Shown: positions 54,677 through 63,226 of the stretch, piece after piece
How the letters are laid out: each line of letters begins with the position of its first letter
Position numbering within the stretch: the first letter of the stretch is position 1
Source: Pelagimonas sp017744045
GTDB lineage: Bacteria; Pseudomonadota; Alphaproteobacteria; Rhodobacterales; Rhodobacteraceae
Length of the DNA: 64,000 nucleotides
Reading direction: 5' to 3' (one strand)
Assembly (NCBI RefSeq): GCF_017744045.1
Contig: NZ_JAGHRD010000020.1
Position numbers and translations under genes: made by a program
Notes under the pieces: generated by a model
Seen by the model: the letters and a program-made list of their open reading frames with translations, nothing else
Databases searched by the model: none
What the model was told of the DNA's origin: nothing

Positions 54677-55705
54677 TTACGCAACTTTGGCAATGGCTGC
54701 GGCCAGTTTTGCCGCCCTCAAACGCAGTTTTTCACGCAAAGCGGCGGGAACCAGGCGGCGATCCGCAACCCTCGGCAGAGCCATCTCAGAAACGCGCCGG
54801 GCATTGCGCCGCTCGTCCAGATTCTCAAAGCCCTGTGCCAAATCACCCATCTCGACAAAGCTCTCTGCCGGGGTGTTTTCCGCCAGCAGCAGCTCATGCG
54901 CGGCGGTTTCGACGTGGTAATAGGTGAACCCGTCACGCGGCATCTTTTCGACCATGGTGATCGAGGTGCCGTTGACCAAGGCGCTCGCCTGATAGAGCAC
55001 ACCGTCAATCTCAATCGCATGGTCCGGCGACACAAACAGGTCGCGGCTTGGGACATTCTCCGCCAAAGCCCCCGCCGATATGCAGATCGGATTCACCGCG
55101 GCGGGGTGCGTCAGACGCGTATCCACCGGCTGACGGCCCAGCCACGTGACCTCGGTCGCGCGACCATCCGCCGTCAACACCATGTCACCTGCGCGCAGAT
55201 CCTCAACCGCGACCGCCCCCTCTGGCGTCGCGATCTGCGTCCCGGCGCAATAGCACATCAGCGTGGCGTTCATGCTTTCGATCCGCAATTGCGAGAATCC
55301 AGAGGTCAGAAAACGAATTTCGGTAAACTCGGTGTTGCTGCCCGCAATCCCCGAAACCACCTGCCCGGCGGTGGTCAACGGCACGGTGACATTGCTGACA
55401 TCACCCACAAACACCGCCTGAATTGATCCGGTGATTCTCGTAGCGATTTCCATCGAAAAACCCGCCGCTGCAAAGTTGCTGATCGAGCTCGGGCCAGTCA
55501 CATCGAATACCCAGGTCGCGGTATTTCCAAAAAAGTTGTCAAACCCAACAATCCCGCCGTCCTGAGCAGGCAAAAAGGAAAAGTTTGACCCCTCAACCCC
55601 AGTAACGCTCAGGACAAATGTCACGCCATCATCGGTGAATGTCTCACTTATCGTGGACCGGAAAGTAGAAAAGTTTAGCCCATCATCAAATTCAAATAGC
55701 GGCAT
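54677..55705 (-). CDS. Hint_2 domain protein 1
   Basis: A 342-residue protein with two parts: an N-terminal beta-rich module (1-150) starting MPLFEFDDG, without signal peptide, and a Hint_2 domain (about 151-300). The Hint nucleophile candidate is C151 in CYCAGTQIATPEG, with the histidine motif SPDHAIE and the end HELLLAENTPAES. Hint domains perform autoproteolysis at the cysteine. The splice-type C-terminal HN is missing, so cleavage rather than splicing is expected. A basic tail (RRLVPAALREKL) ends the protein. TTGGAGGACC precedes the ATG; it has its own terminator. Confidence 0.87.
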   Translation of the reverse strand: MPLFEFDDGLNFSTFRSTISETFTDDGVTFVLSVTGVEGSNFSFLPAQDGGIVGFDNFFGNTATWVFDVTGPSSISNFAAAGFSMEIATRITGSIQAVFVGDVSNVTVPLTTAGQVVSGIAGSNTEFTEIRFLTSGFSQLRIESMNATLMCYCAGTQIATPEGAVAVEDLRAGDMVLTADGRATEVTWLGRQPVDTRLTHPAAVNPICISAGALAENVPSRDLFVSPDHAIEIDGVLYQASALVNGTSITMVEKMPRDGFTYYHVETAAHELLLAENTPAESFVEMGDLAQGFENLDERRNARRVSEMALPRVADRRLVPAALREKLRLRAAKLAAAIAKVA

Positions 55706-55754
55706 CGGTCCTCCAAAGCGCAGCCCAGCATCGGGTCAGGTTGTATGTTTGGGT

Positions 55755-55787
55755 AAAAAACAGCCCCGTGCCAAAGGAACGGGGCTG
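55755..55787 (-). terminator. Rho-independent terminator after Hint gene 2
   Basis: On the minus strand a 9-bp stem (CAGCCCCGT/ACGGGGCTG, 55787-55761) with a 9-base loop is followed by TTTTTT (55760-55755). It separates the transcripts of Hint genes 2 and 1. Confidence 0.85.
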
Positions 55788-55813
55788 ACAATCATACAAT
55801 CACCATTAGCGGA

Positions 55814-56854
55814 TCAAGCGGCCTTGGAGATCCCTTTCAGGGTTTCAGCCCGCTCCGCCAATTTGGCGCGCAGAGCTGCGGGCACCAGGCGGCGATCCGA
55901 AACGCGAGGCAGGTCCATTTCGGTGACCACACGCGCGCCACGTTCGGCGATATTGACAAAGCCTTCGGCCAGGTCGCCCATCTCGATAAAGCTTTCCGCC
56001 GGGGTGTTTTCCGCCAGCAGCAGCTCATGCGCAGCGGTTTCCACGTGGTAATAGGTGAACCCGTCGCGCGGCATCTTTTCGACCATGGTGATCGAGGTCC
56101 CGTTGACCAGGGCGCTGGCCTGATAGAGCACACCGTCGACTTCGATGGCGTGGTCGGGCGAAACGAACAGGTCGCGGCTTGGCACATTCTCTGCCAGAGC
56201 CCCGGCGCTGATGCAGATCGGGTTGACCTTGGCCGGATGGGTCAGGCGGGTTTCGACCGGCTGCAGGCCGAGCCAAGTGACCTCGGTCGCGCGACCATCG
56301 GCGGTCAGCACCATGTCGCCTGCCTTGAGCTCTTCGACCGCAACCGTACCCTCTGGCGTCGCGATCTGTGTGCCCGCGCAGTAGCACATCAGCGTGGCGT
56401 TCAGGTAGTCGACCGTCATAAAGCCAGATGCGCCTGCACTGACGAACTGAATCTCAGTGTAATGTGTGTTGGAGCCTGCAACAGGCGTGATCACTTGTGT
56501 GGAACCGGTCACCGCCACGGTCACGTTGCTGTTATCGCCAATAAACCGAACCGACCATGTGCCCGAAATAGACGACCCAAGTTGCAAAGACAGGCCCGCC
56601 GCCGAAAAATCAGTGTTCACGGTGCCGCCAACAACATCAAGCGTCCAGATCCCGCCGCCGCCAAAGTCCGACATCGAAAACTGACCATCCGCACCGGGAC
56701 CAATCGAAAAGGAATGCGTCAGCTGGTTCGCACCCGGGTTCCCGGCTGTCGACATGGAAAAGGTCACGCCCTCATCCACTTCGGTGACAGAAATGTTTGC
56801 ACCACTGGTGGGGCCGTTATTGGCACCACTGTCATCAAATTCAAATAAAGGCAT
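55814..56854 (-). CDS. Hint_2 domain protein 2
   Basis: A 346-residue paralogue of the protein encoded downstream. The N-terminal module (1-156) starts MPLFEFDDSG and shares DFSAAGLSLQLGSSISGTW and AGSNTHYTEIQFVS with Hint protein 3. The Hint nucleophile candidate is C157 (CYCAGTQIATPEG). The Hint part is nearly identical to that of Hint protein 1, while the N-terminal modules differ strongly. No signal peptide. GGGGGTAGGAT precedes the ATG. Self-cleavage releasing the N-terminal module is inferred from the family. Confidence 0.87.
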   Translation of the reverse strand: MPLFEFDDSGANNGPTSGANISVTEVDEGVTFSMSTAGNPGANQLTHSFSIGPGADGQFSMSDFGGGGIWTLDVVGGTVNTDFSAAGLSLQLGSSISGTWSVRFIGDNSNVTVAVTGSTQVITPVAGSNTHYTEIQFVSAGASGFMTVDYLNATLMCYCAGTQIATPEGTVAVEELKAGDMVLTADGRATEVTWLGLQPVETRLTHPAKVNPICISAGALAENVPSRDLFVSPDHAIEVDGVLYQASALVNGTSITMVEKMPRDGFTYYHVETAAHELLLAENTPAESFIEMGDLAEGFVNIAERGARVVTEMDLPRVSDRRLVPAALRAKLAERAETLKGISKAA

Positions 56855-57067
56855 ATCCTACCCCCGGTATTGCTATTGTTTTGCGACACAAAAACTAGGC
56901 CGCAAAAGCTTTGCCTGCCTCAAACACAAATTCCCTATTGTTGTAGGGACAAAACAGCATTTGACGCAAGGCTTGTTCCTTGCCTCTGGCTGTGAGAGAC
57001 AGAAATAGTTTACTAATTCGTTAAAAAGTTGCGGTTTCCTCACAAAACTAAACCCGAACAGAGAGAC

Positions 57068-57364
57068 ATGACTGATATTTCTGCCATAACCGCCGAGTTC
57101 TTTTTGCCGCTGCAAGGGCAGGAAATCACCTGTGACACGACTTTGGGGCCTGTTACTCTGGTTTTGGAATCGGTCAAAACCCACCCGCAACAAGATCCGG
57201 CCATGCGCCAAGGCTTTTCTCTGACCTTGCGCGGCCCGAATGACCCTCTGCTACCGCAAAGCACCTATGCCTTGTCTCATGACAGTTTCGACAATCTGCC
57301 TTTGTTCCTGTCGCCCTTTTTTCAGGATGACGAGGGCGTGTCTTACGAGATCATCTTTAACTAG
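57068..57364 (+). CDS. DUF6916-type small protein
   Basis: A 98-residue protein (MTDISAITAEFFLPLQGQEI...) of the kind often found beside tail-collar (MdpB-like) proteins. The features FSLTLRGPNDPLLPQSTYAL and C-terminal YEIIFN match the second DUF6916-type protein at 57937 in pattern. No signal peptide. AGAGAG precedes the ATG at 57068. Divergent from Hint gene 2. Function unknown. Confidence 0.7.
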   Translation: MTDISAITAEFFLPLQGQEITCDTTLGPVTLVLESVKTHPQQDPAMRQGFSLTLRGPNDPLLPQSTYALSHDSFDNLPLFLSPFFQDDEGVSYEIIFN

Positions 57365-57387
57365 GGTCAGAACCCACTAATCCGCGG

Positions 57388-57867
57388 TCAAGGCCGCCAT
57401 TTCATCGTCTGATAGGGTGGCTGTTCCTCCTCCAGGGTGAACCCCAGCCGCTCGTATAACCGGATCGCCGGGTTGCCCATCGCCACACTCAATGTCACTG
57501 GCACACCCTTTTCCTTGGCCTCATCCAATAGCTGTTGAAACACCGCCGTGCCAATCCCTTGCCCGCGCCAGTCAGACAGCACCGCAAGATCAATCGCATG
57601 GATGCGCGTCTGTTCACGCATCACACTAAAACGTCCGATCTGCGCGCCGCCCCAACAGATGATCAAGAAATCCGCCTGCGGATAAGCGCCGCGATACTGC
57701 GCCTCTTGCGCGTGAAACTGGCTTTGCAGGAACGGACCCTTTTGCGCCTCGGGCAGGGGCAGAAACGCCATCTCTTGCGCGCGAACATCCGCATAAAGCG
57801 CCAGAAGAAATGCCTCATCCGCTGTGGTCACCGGTTCCAGGCTCAGCTCATTCTGCTCAACAGCCAT
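57388..57867 (-). CDS. GNAT-family N-acetyltransferase
   Basis: A 159-residue enzyme with the acetyl-CoA motif A: DLAVLSDWRGQGIGTAVFQQL (R/Q-x-x-G-x-G/A), then NPAIRLYERLGF near the C-terminus. I use the ATG at 57867 with AAGGG upstream; an in-frame ATG 13 codons earlier adds an unusual arginine-rich stretch. The acceptor is unknown. Confidence 0.87.
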   Translation of the reverse strand: MAVEQNELSLEPVTTADEAFLLALYADVRAQEMAFLPLPEAQKGPFLQSQFHAQEAQYRGAYPQADFLIICWGGAQIGRFSVMREQTRIHAIDLAVLSDWRGQGIGTAVFQQLLDEAKEKGVPVTLSVAMGNPAIRLYERLGFTLEEEQPPYQTMKWRP

Positions 57868-57936
57868 ACACGCCCTTTCATAACAAAACCGCCGCCAGAT
57901 CATCATCCGGCGGCGGCTGAATGTGCGAGGTCCAGA

Positions 57937-58404
57937 TCAGTTCAACACGATCTGGACAAGGTGGCCGCCCTTTTCACGGGGCATGGCCGAGGCATAAAGC
58001 TCGGCCTTGCCCACAACCGGGTGCGACACCTTGTGAAACCCGTCTTGCATGGCAACCAATGGCTCCATGTCGGGGCTTTCAAACAGGGCTGTCACCGCTT
58101 CGGCGCGGGGCAGGTCACCGGGGCGGTCGGCCCCGGAATTGCCAGGCACCACATCAACCAGACGCATGACAACCGTGCCATGTTCCTGCGTATGAAACCG
58201 GAACCGCTCCCCCACATGCGCAGCCAGTTCTGTGGCCGTGGTGGTGGCCCAACGGGCTGGCATGACCGGGGCTTGGCTCAGGGCCGCAGCCTCTGGTTCC
58301 GCCGCAACCTTGGCCAACGCCGCACCGGGCATGGCAGCGGTCGCAGCCAGGGCCGCCTTGCCTGCCAACGCCGTTCGACGAGAGATTTTGCTGGGATTAC
58401 CCAT
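57937..58404 (-). CDS. Tat-exported DUF6916-type protein
   Basis: A 155-residue protein with a twin-arginine signal (SKISRRTALAGKAALAATAA, cleaved near ALA at about 31) and a C-terminal domain (about 60-155) resembling the DUF6916-type protein at 57068: FESPDMEPLVAMQDGFHKV and GHLVQIVLN. Two adjacent ATGs exist; the second (58404) has better spacing from GGAAG. It lies directly downstream of the tail-collar gene on the same strand (28 bp), so the two are probably an operon. Confidence 0.75.
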   Translation of the reverse strand: MGNPSKISRRTALAGKAALAATAAMPGAALAKVAAEPEAAALSQAPVMPARWATTTATELAAHVGERFRFHTQEHGTVVMRLVDVVPGNSGADRPGDLPRAEAVTALFESPDMEPLVAMQDGFHKVSHPVVGKAELYASAMPREKGGHLVQIVLN

Positions 58405-58432
58405 CATATCTTCCTTTCAATTGGGGCTCGGA

Positions 58433-58963
58433 TCAGCTGCGGGACGGGAAAATCCCCTGCAAGGCGATAATGTGGTACACGCCAAGGAAGGGCTGCACAT
58501 TGGAGAACGGAATGTTACCGCCAGTATTGCCCACCGCAATGGCATCCGAGCTCATATTGACATCATCGCGCGGCGACGGAGCCCGATATTGCCCGGCATT
58601 CTTACCAAACATGTTTCCAGTCGGATCGTCCAAATTACCTGGGCGGGTTTCTGCACGCAATGCCGCAACGTGGTTGTGCGCCGGCAGGTTTTGCACGGTC
58701 AGATACGTGTCCTGAACGCCGCCACGTTCGCCCCAAACATATGTCGACAGACCGGCCCCCCTGCCCGGATGAATCGCCACACGACCGCGCAGGTCTGGCA
58801 GGCCAAAGGTGGTGCGACCATCGCCGCCATAGGTGGTGCCCAACAGCGAGAACAGCGCCGAGTATTGCGAAATCGCCAAAAGTTGCCCATCGCAAAACGC
58901 CCAGCCGCGTGGTGCAAAGTTTCCGCCAAACATCATGATTTGTGCAAGGAATGGATCAGCCAT
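58433..58963 (-). CDS. Tail-collar domain protein, microcystin-dependent protein (MdpB) type
   Basis: A 176-residue protein with the phage tail collar fold: FGGNFAPRGWAFCDGQLLAI near the N-terminus, LGTTYGGDGRTTFGLPDLRG (about 40-60) and LPAHNHVAAL. In bacteria these MdpB-like proteins are often not part of prophages. AAGGAT precedes the ATG. Paired with the Tat-exported DUF6916-type gene. No other phage genes are present. Confidence 0.9.
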   Translation of the reverse strand: MADPFLAQIMMFGGNFAPRGWAFCDGQLLAISQYSALFSLLGTTYGGDGRTTFGLPDLRGRVAIHPGRGAGLSTYVWGERGGVQDTYLTVQNLPAHNHVAALRAETRPGNLDDPTGNMFGKNAGQYRAPSPRDDVNMSSDAIAVGNTGGNIPFSNVQPFLGVYHIIALQGIFPSRS

Positions 58964-59271
58964 TTTTTATCCTTTTAAACGTGTCATTTTCTCCTGTCCC
59001 GGCCTTGTCACGCCTTCTGCATGACCCCGAAGACAGGTCTGGAACAATCTGTCACTGACAAACTCCACCGCCCGAAAAATAATGGCCGGGTTCCCTAATC
59101 ACGGCTTTGACCCCGCGAGCGGCTTGAACAGAGGAAGAGTAATGGCACGACCCCTCCCCACCGAGAAATCATGCGTTTAGCCCCCACCTAATAAAAGCGT
59201 AGTTAACGCTAGGGTAGTATGTCAATCTATCATTCTTGTTGAATGCATCTTATTCAGCTGGGCTCAGATAT
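58964..59271. other. Intergenic region between the tail-collar gene and gspE
   Basis: 308 bases with no supported gene. It must contain the promoter of the tail-collar operon (minus strand) and the 3' end of the gspE transcript. AGCGT-AGTTA-ACGCT at about 59196-59210 is a small inverted repeat; no clear terminator was found. Confidence 0.4.
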
Positions 59272-60891
59272 TTACCCGATTTCCCCCAGCGCCCGGCGGA
59301 AACTGTCCTGATCAATGATCCCGTCGCGCAGCAGGTCCTGCGCCCCTTGTGCCATGGGGGCAAAGCCGCCTTGCCTGGCTATTCGGTTCAGCTCGGTTTG
59401 CGGCTGCCCTTCGGTGATCGCCTCTTGCAAAGGCGGGGTCATGTTCAGGAACTCGGACAAGACAACCCGCCCCTTGCGCCCGGTATCGGAACACTCGGCA
59501 CAGCCCGCGCCGCCGCAACTGGGGCAGATCCGCCGCACCAGCCGTTGCGACAGCACCCCGCGCAGGGTCGCCGATAGCAGATAGGGCGCAATGCCCAGAT
59601 CCAACAGGCGCGTCACCGCTGACACCGCGTCATTGGTGTGGATCGTCGACAGAACCAACCGCCCGACCAGCGCGGCACGCACCGCGATTTCCGCTGTCTC
59701 CTGATCGCGGATCTCACCAACCATGATCACATCCGGATCCTGGCGCAGAATGGCGCGCAGCGCGCGGGCAAAGCTCATATCGATGCCCATATCCACCTGC
59801 ACCTGATTGATCCCGCTCAGCGCATATTCGATCGGGTCCTCAACGGTGATGATCTTGCGGTCGCTGGAGTTGATCGCGCTCAGCGCGGTATAAAGCGTGG
59901 TGGTCTTGCCGCTGCCGGTCGGCCCAGCCACCAGAAAGATGCCATTGGGCTGGGTGATCACCTGTTCAATCTCGGCCACCCGAGCCTTGGGGTATCCCAG
60001 CCCCTGCCAATCCAGCACGACCTTTGAGCGATCCAGCAAGCGCAGCACGATGCTTTCGCCATATTGGGTTGGCAGGGTCGACAGGCGAATGTCCACATTG
60101 CGCCCGCGCACCGACAGTTGCGCGCGCCCATCCTGGGGGCGGCGCTTTTCCGAGATGTTGAGATCGGCCATCACCTTGAGCCGCGACACCACCGCCGCGC
60201 GCTGCGCATCGGCAATGCGCTGCCGGGTCTGCAGATGCCCATCAATGCGGAACCGCACCCGCAAATCCTGCTCACCCGCCTCCAGATGAATATCCGACGC
60301 GCCCAGATCAGCAGCCTCGGAAATCAGGTCATTGACCAGCCTGATCACCGGCCCGTTATTGGCCAGCGCCGCCAACCGTTCGACATCACGACTGGCCGCA
60401 TCCTTGCCGGTTTCATCGCTTGGGGTGGCTTGTTCATGCAGGGCTTGCTTGATCACCGAGGGGGCCGCAATCGCCGCGATCACCGGGCTGCGCAGATGAT
60501 AGGACAGCGCCGCCAAGGCATCCCCGGCCCGCGGATCAGCCGAGGCCACGACAACCCCGTCATCACTCTGCTGCGCCGGAATCAGCTCAAGCCGTTGCAG
60601 GAAATCCAGGGGCACGCCCAACTGACGGATCAGGCTTTGGTCAATATCCTCACCGCCAAGGAAAGGCCGCTGCAATTGCGCCGCCAATTGGCGAAACAGT
60701 TCCTCTTCGCCAACCAGCCCCAGCTCCATCAGGCTGCGCTCAATCGCGGTTCCGGCCTGTGCGCTGGCCATGCGGGCGCGCTTGGCCCCGGCCTCGCTCA
60801 AAAGGCCCGCCGCGATCAACCGCTGCAGAAACCCGGCCTCATCCAAAGCCACGTTCAGGCCCTGCGCCCCCGTTGCCGTCTGATTGTTCAT
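59272..60891 (-). CDS. gspE: GspE, type II secretion ATPase
   Basis: A 539-residue hexameric ATPase driving pseudopilus assembly. The N-terminal T2SSE_N domain (about 30-150) is followed by the ATPase core with Walker A GPTGSGKTTTLY, the Asp box VEDPIEY, Walker B with DPDVIMVGEIRDQETAE, and the His box LSTIHTNDA. The zinc motif is present as CPSCGGAGCAEC. GGGGCGCA precedes the ATG. Only 36 bases separate it from Hint gene 3 upstream on the same strand. Confidence 0.92.
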   Translation of the reverse strand: MNNQTATGAQGLNVALDEAGFLQRLIAAGLLSEAGAKRARMASAQAGTAIERSLMELGLVGEEELFRQLAAQLQRPFLGGEDIDQSLIRQLGVPLDFLQRLELIPAQQSDDGVVVASADPRAGDALAALSYHLRSPVIAAIAAPSVIKQALHEQATPSDETGKDAASRDVERLAALANNGPVIRLVNDLISEAADLGASDIHLEAGEQDLRVRFRIDGHLQTRQRIADAQRAAVVSRLKVMADLNISEKRRPQDGRAQLSVRGRNVDIRLSTLPTQYGESIVLRLLDRSKVVLDWQGLGYPKARVAEIEQVITQPNGIFLVAGPTGSGKTTTLYTALSAINSSDRKIITVEDPIEYALSGINQVQVDMGIDMSFARALRAILRQDPDVIMVGEIRDQETAEIAVRAALVGRLVLSTIHTNDAVSAVTRLLDLGIAPYLLSATLRGVLSQRLVRRICPSCGGAGCAECSDTGRKGRVVLSEFLNMTPPLQEAITEGQPQTELNRIARQGGFAPMAQGAQDLLRDGIIDQDSFRRALGEIG

Positions 60892-60927
60892 TGCGCCCCG
60901 TCACGTATTCCGTTCCGGGGCAAGGTG

Positions 60928-61965
60928 CTATGCCGCCTTGGCCGGGTCAAGCATCGCCTCCGCCCGCTTGGCCAATTTGGCCCGCAACGCCGTCGGCACC
61001 AGGCGCCGATCAGCGACACGTGGCAGGTCCATTTCTGTAACCACACGCTCTGACCGCTCGCCGATATTGGCAAAGCCTTCGGCCAGATCACCCATCTCGA
61101 CAAAGCTCTCTGCCGAGCAATTCTCGGCCAGCAGCAGTTCATGCTTGGCGGTTTCCACGTGGTAATAGGTAAACCCGTCACGCGGCATATCCCTGACCAT
61201 GGTGATGCTCGATCCGTTGACCAGGGCGCTTGCCTGATAAAGCACACCCTCGATCTCAATCGCATGATCCGGCGACACAAGCAGATCGCGGCTTGGCACA
61301 TTCTCCGCCAAGGCCCCCGCCGCAATGCAGATCGGGTTCACCAGCGCCGGATGGGTCAACTCTGTCTCCACCGGCTGCACCCCCAGCCAGGTTACCTCGG
61401 TCGCGCGGCCATCCGCCGTCAGCACCAGATCCCCGGCACGCAGCTCCTCAACCGCGACCGAACCATAAGGCGTCGCAATCTCGGTTCCGGCACAGTAACA
61501 CATCAGCGTGGCGTTGAGGCTCGTAACCGCCAGATAATCGCTCCCCCCCGTCACATTAGAGACAAAGCGAATTTCGGTGTAATGCGTGTTTGAACCCGCA
61601 ACCGGCGTTATAATCTGACTGGCCGCTGTGACCGGGACCGTCACGTTCGAGGCATTGCCAACAAACACCACGTTCCATGTTCCGCTTAGGGTGCTGCCAA
61701 TCTGCAAAGACAGCCCCGCCGCCGAGAAATCGGTTTGCGTCCCACCCGAGACATCAAACACCCAAGTGGCCGTCGCCGTTGCCGACGAGTTGCGCAGGCT
61801 GAAATGCCCATCCCCAAATGGCGGGAAATGCGCAACAGCCGGGTTGGGAACACCGGCCGTGCTCACCGAAAAGGTGATGCCTTCATCCGTAAACGTATAA
61901 TTTACGGACGTTGCCCCGGTAACGGTGGTCGACGTGCTCCCGTCGTCAAATTCAAATAATGGCAT
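60928..61965 (-). CDS. Hint_2 domain protein 3
   Basis: A 345-residue paralogue, N-terminal module 1-155 starting MPLFEFDDGS and Hint_2 domain from C156 (CYCAGTEIATPYG), with SPDHAIE and HELLLAENCSAES (an additional cysteine compared with the TP of the other two). C-terminal basic tail DRRLVPTALRAKL. GAGGAGGGGCGCA precedes the ATG. It lies immediately upstream of gspE on the same strand, with no T-run terminator between them, so co-expression with the secretion ATPase is likely. Confidence 0.87.
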   Translation of the reverse strand: MPLFEFDDGSTSTTVTGATSVNYTFTDEGITFSVSTAGVPNPAVAHFPPFGDGHFSLRNSSATATATWVFDVSGGTQTDFSAAGLSLQIGSTLSGTWNVVFVGNASNVTVPVTAASQIITPVAGSNTHYTEIRFVSNVTGGSDYLAVTSLNATLMCYCAGTEIATPYGSVAVEELRAGDLVLTADGRATEVTWLGVQPVETELTHPALVNPICIAAGALAENVPSRDLLVSPDHAIEIEGVLYQASALVNGSSITMVRDMPRDGFTYYHVETAKHELLLAENCSAESFVEMGDLAEGFANIGERSERVVTEMDLPRVADRRLVPTALRAKLAKRAEAMLDPAKAA

Positions 61966-62221
61966 TGCGCCCCTCCTCAGGGGTTGGATATTTTGGCGAA
62001 CCTGGAAAACTTGCGTGAAAACCGAACCTTAAACAAGACAAAGCAGCCAGGGCTGCTCCCGTCAAGGTTGCTTTTGCAAAGCCTGCGAAATTTGGGGGAG
62101 GTCCTATTGATTAGCCCATGAAAAACCGCCTACCCATCGCGCATCTGCTGCGATAGGCTGGCGCGGTGTCCCGGATTGGGGCAGCGATTAGGCATTACAG
62201 GCAAAGGACAGGCAGCACCCG
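61966..62221. promoter_or_regulatory. Divergent intergenic region between Hint gene 3 and gspL
   Basis: 256 bases; presumably holds both divergent promoters. A hairpin at 62129-62157 (CCTA...ATCGC / GCGATAGG with a three-base bulge) lies 65 bases before the gspL ATG. No gene or known operator is seen. Confidence 0.4.
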
Positions 62222-63226
62222 ATGCGTTTCGGCTTCTTGGATATGTCTGTGCTGTCTGATCTTGTGCCCGGCTGGGTCAAGGCGGTGTATCTTGGCACGC
62301 CCCTGGCGCGGATTTTGCGCTTTGATCCCAAGGCTGAGGAAATCACCCTATCGGGGCGCGCTGTGCTGGCCCCGCTGTCTTTGCTCGACAGCGATATGGA
62401 TGGCCCACCGCTGGCAAAACCCATTAATGTCGACATCACCCTGCCGCCCGACCATGTGCTGCGCCGCCAGATCTCGGCCCCGCTCTCGGCCCGCGCCACC
62501 CTGCCCGCCGTCGCAAGGCTGGACCTGCAACGCAAGACGCCGTTTCAGGAACAGGATGTGTTCTGGGCGCTTGGACCGGCGCGGGTTGAGGGGGATCAGG
62601 TTCAGGCCGAGCAATGGGTGGTGCGGCGCGCCGATATCGAGGTTCTGCGCACCCGAATGCGCGCCAAGGGCCTGCGCCTGCGCCGCCTTTCTGCGCCCGA
62701 AGCCGGGACTCTCGCCGATTTCAGCGCCGAGCTCTCCCAAACCAGCAAGCTTTGGCAAGTCGTGAATGCGCTGCTGCTTGTGGCCTGTCTTGGGCTGGCG
62801 GCGATCTGGTGGCTATATCCCGGTTGGGTGGCCAGCCAGCAGGTGCAGGTCCTGACCCGCGACCAGTCCGCGCTTCAAACCCAAGCCATTGCCCTGCGCC
62901 AAAAGGTCGAAACTCTGCGCCAATACCAAGCCGACCGCGCCGCGCTGTCCGCACATATGCTTGACCGCCCCCTGCTCTCCACCGCCATGACCGACCTGAC
63001 CAAGGCCCTGCCCGATACGGTCTGGATCGACATGCTCAGCCTGCAATCGGCGCACCTGGTCATGAGCGGCGAAACCCGGATTTCCACCGCTGATCTGGTC
63101 GAGACACTCAGCGCCCTGCCCGGCTTTGCCAATCCACGCCTGACCGGCCCGGTCTCGCGCATGGCATCGGGGGCGGAGCGGTTTGAAATCACGCTGGACA
63201 TCGCCCCGCGCGAGGTTTCGCAATGA
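62222..63226 (+). CDS. gspL: GspL-like type II secretion protein (cytoplasmic-to-periplasmic linker)
   Basis: A 334-residue protein. The N-terminal half (about 1-170) is a cytoplasmic actin-like/PilM-GspL-type domain. One transmembrane helix (VVNALLLVACLGLAAIWWLY, about 180-200) precedes a coiled-coil and a PilN/GspL periplasmic part (TDLTKALPDTVWIDMLSL). GspL recruits GspE to the membrane. It overlaps gspM by four bases (ATGA). It is somewhat shorter than classical GspL (about 400). Confidence 0.75.
   Translation: MRFGFLDMSVLSDLVPGWVKAVYLGTPLARILRFDPKAEEITLSGRAVLAPLSLLDSDMDGPPLAKPINVDITLPPDHVLRRQISAPLSARATLPAVARLDLQRKTPFQEQDVFWALGPARVEGDQVQAEQWVVRRADIEVLRTRMRAKGLRLRRLSAPEAGTLADFSAELSQTSKLWQVVNALLLVACLGLAAIWWLYPGWVASQQVQVLTRDQSALQTQAIALRQKVETLRQYQADRAALSAHMLDRPLLSTAMTDLTKALPDTVWIDMLSLQSAHLVMSGETRISTADLVETLSALPGFANPRLTGPVSRMASGAERFEITLDIAPREVSQ

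Noticed and set aside
58433..58963. Tail-collar protein as evidence for a prophage
   Set aside because: No capsid, terminase, integrase or lysis genes are present; MdpB-like proteins occur outside prophages.
54677..61965. Hint genes as inteins inserted in host genes
   Set aside because: Each is a complete gene with its own ribosome site; no C-terminal HN and no C-extein are present, so they are not inteins interrupting another gene.
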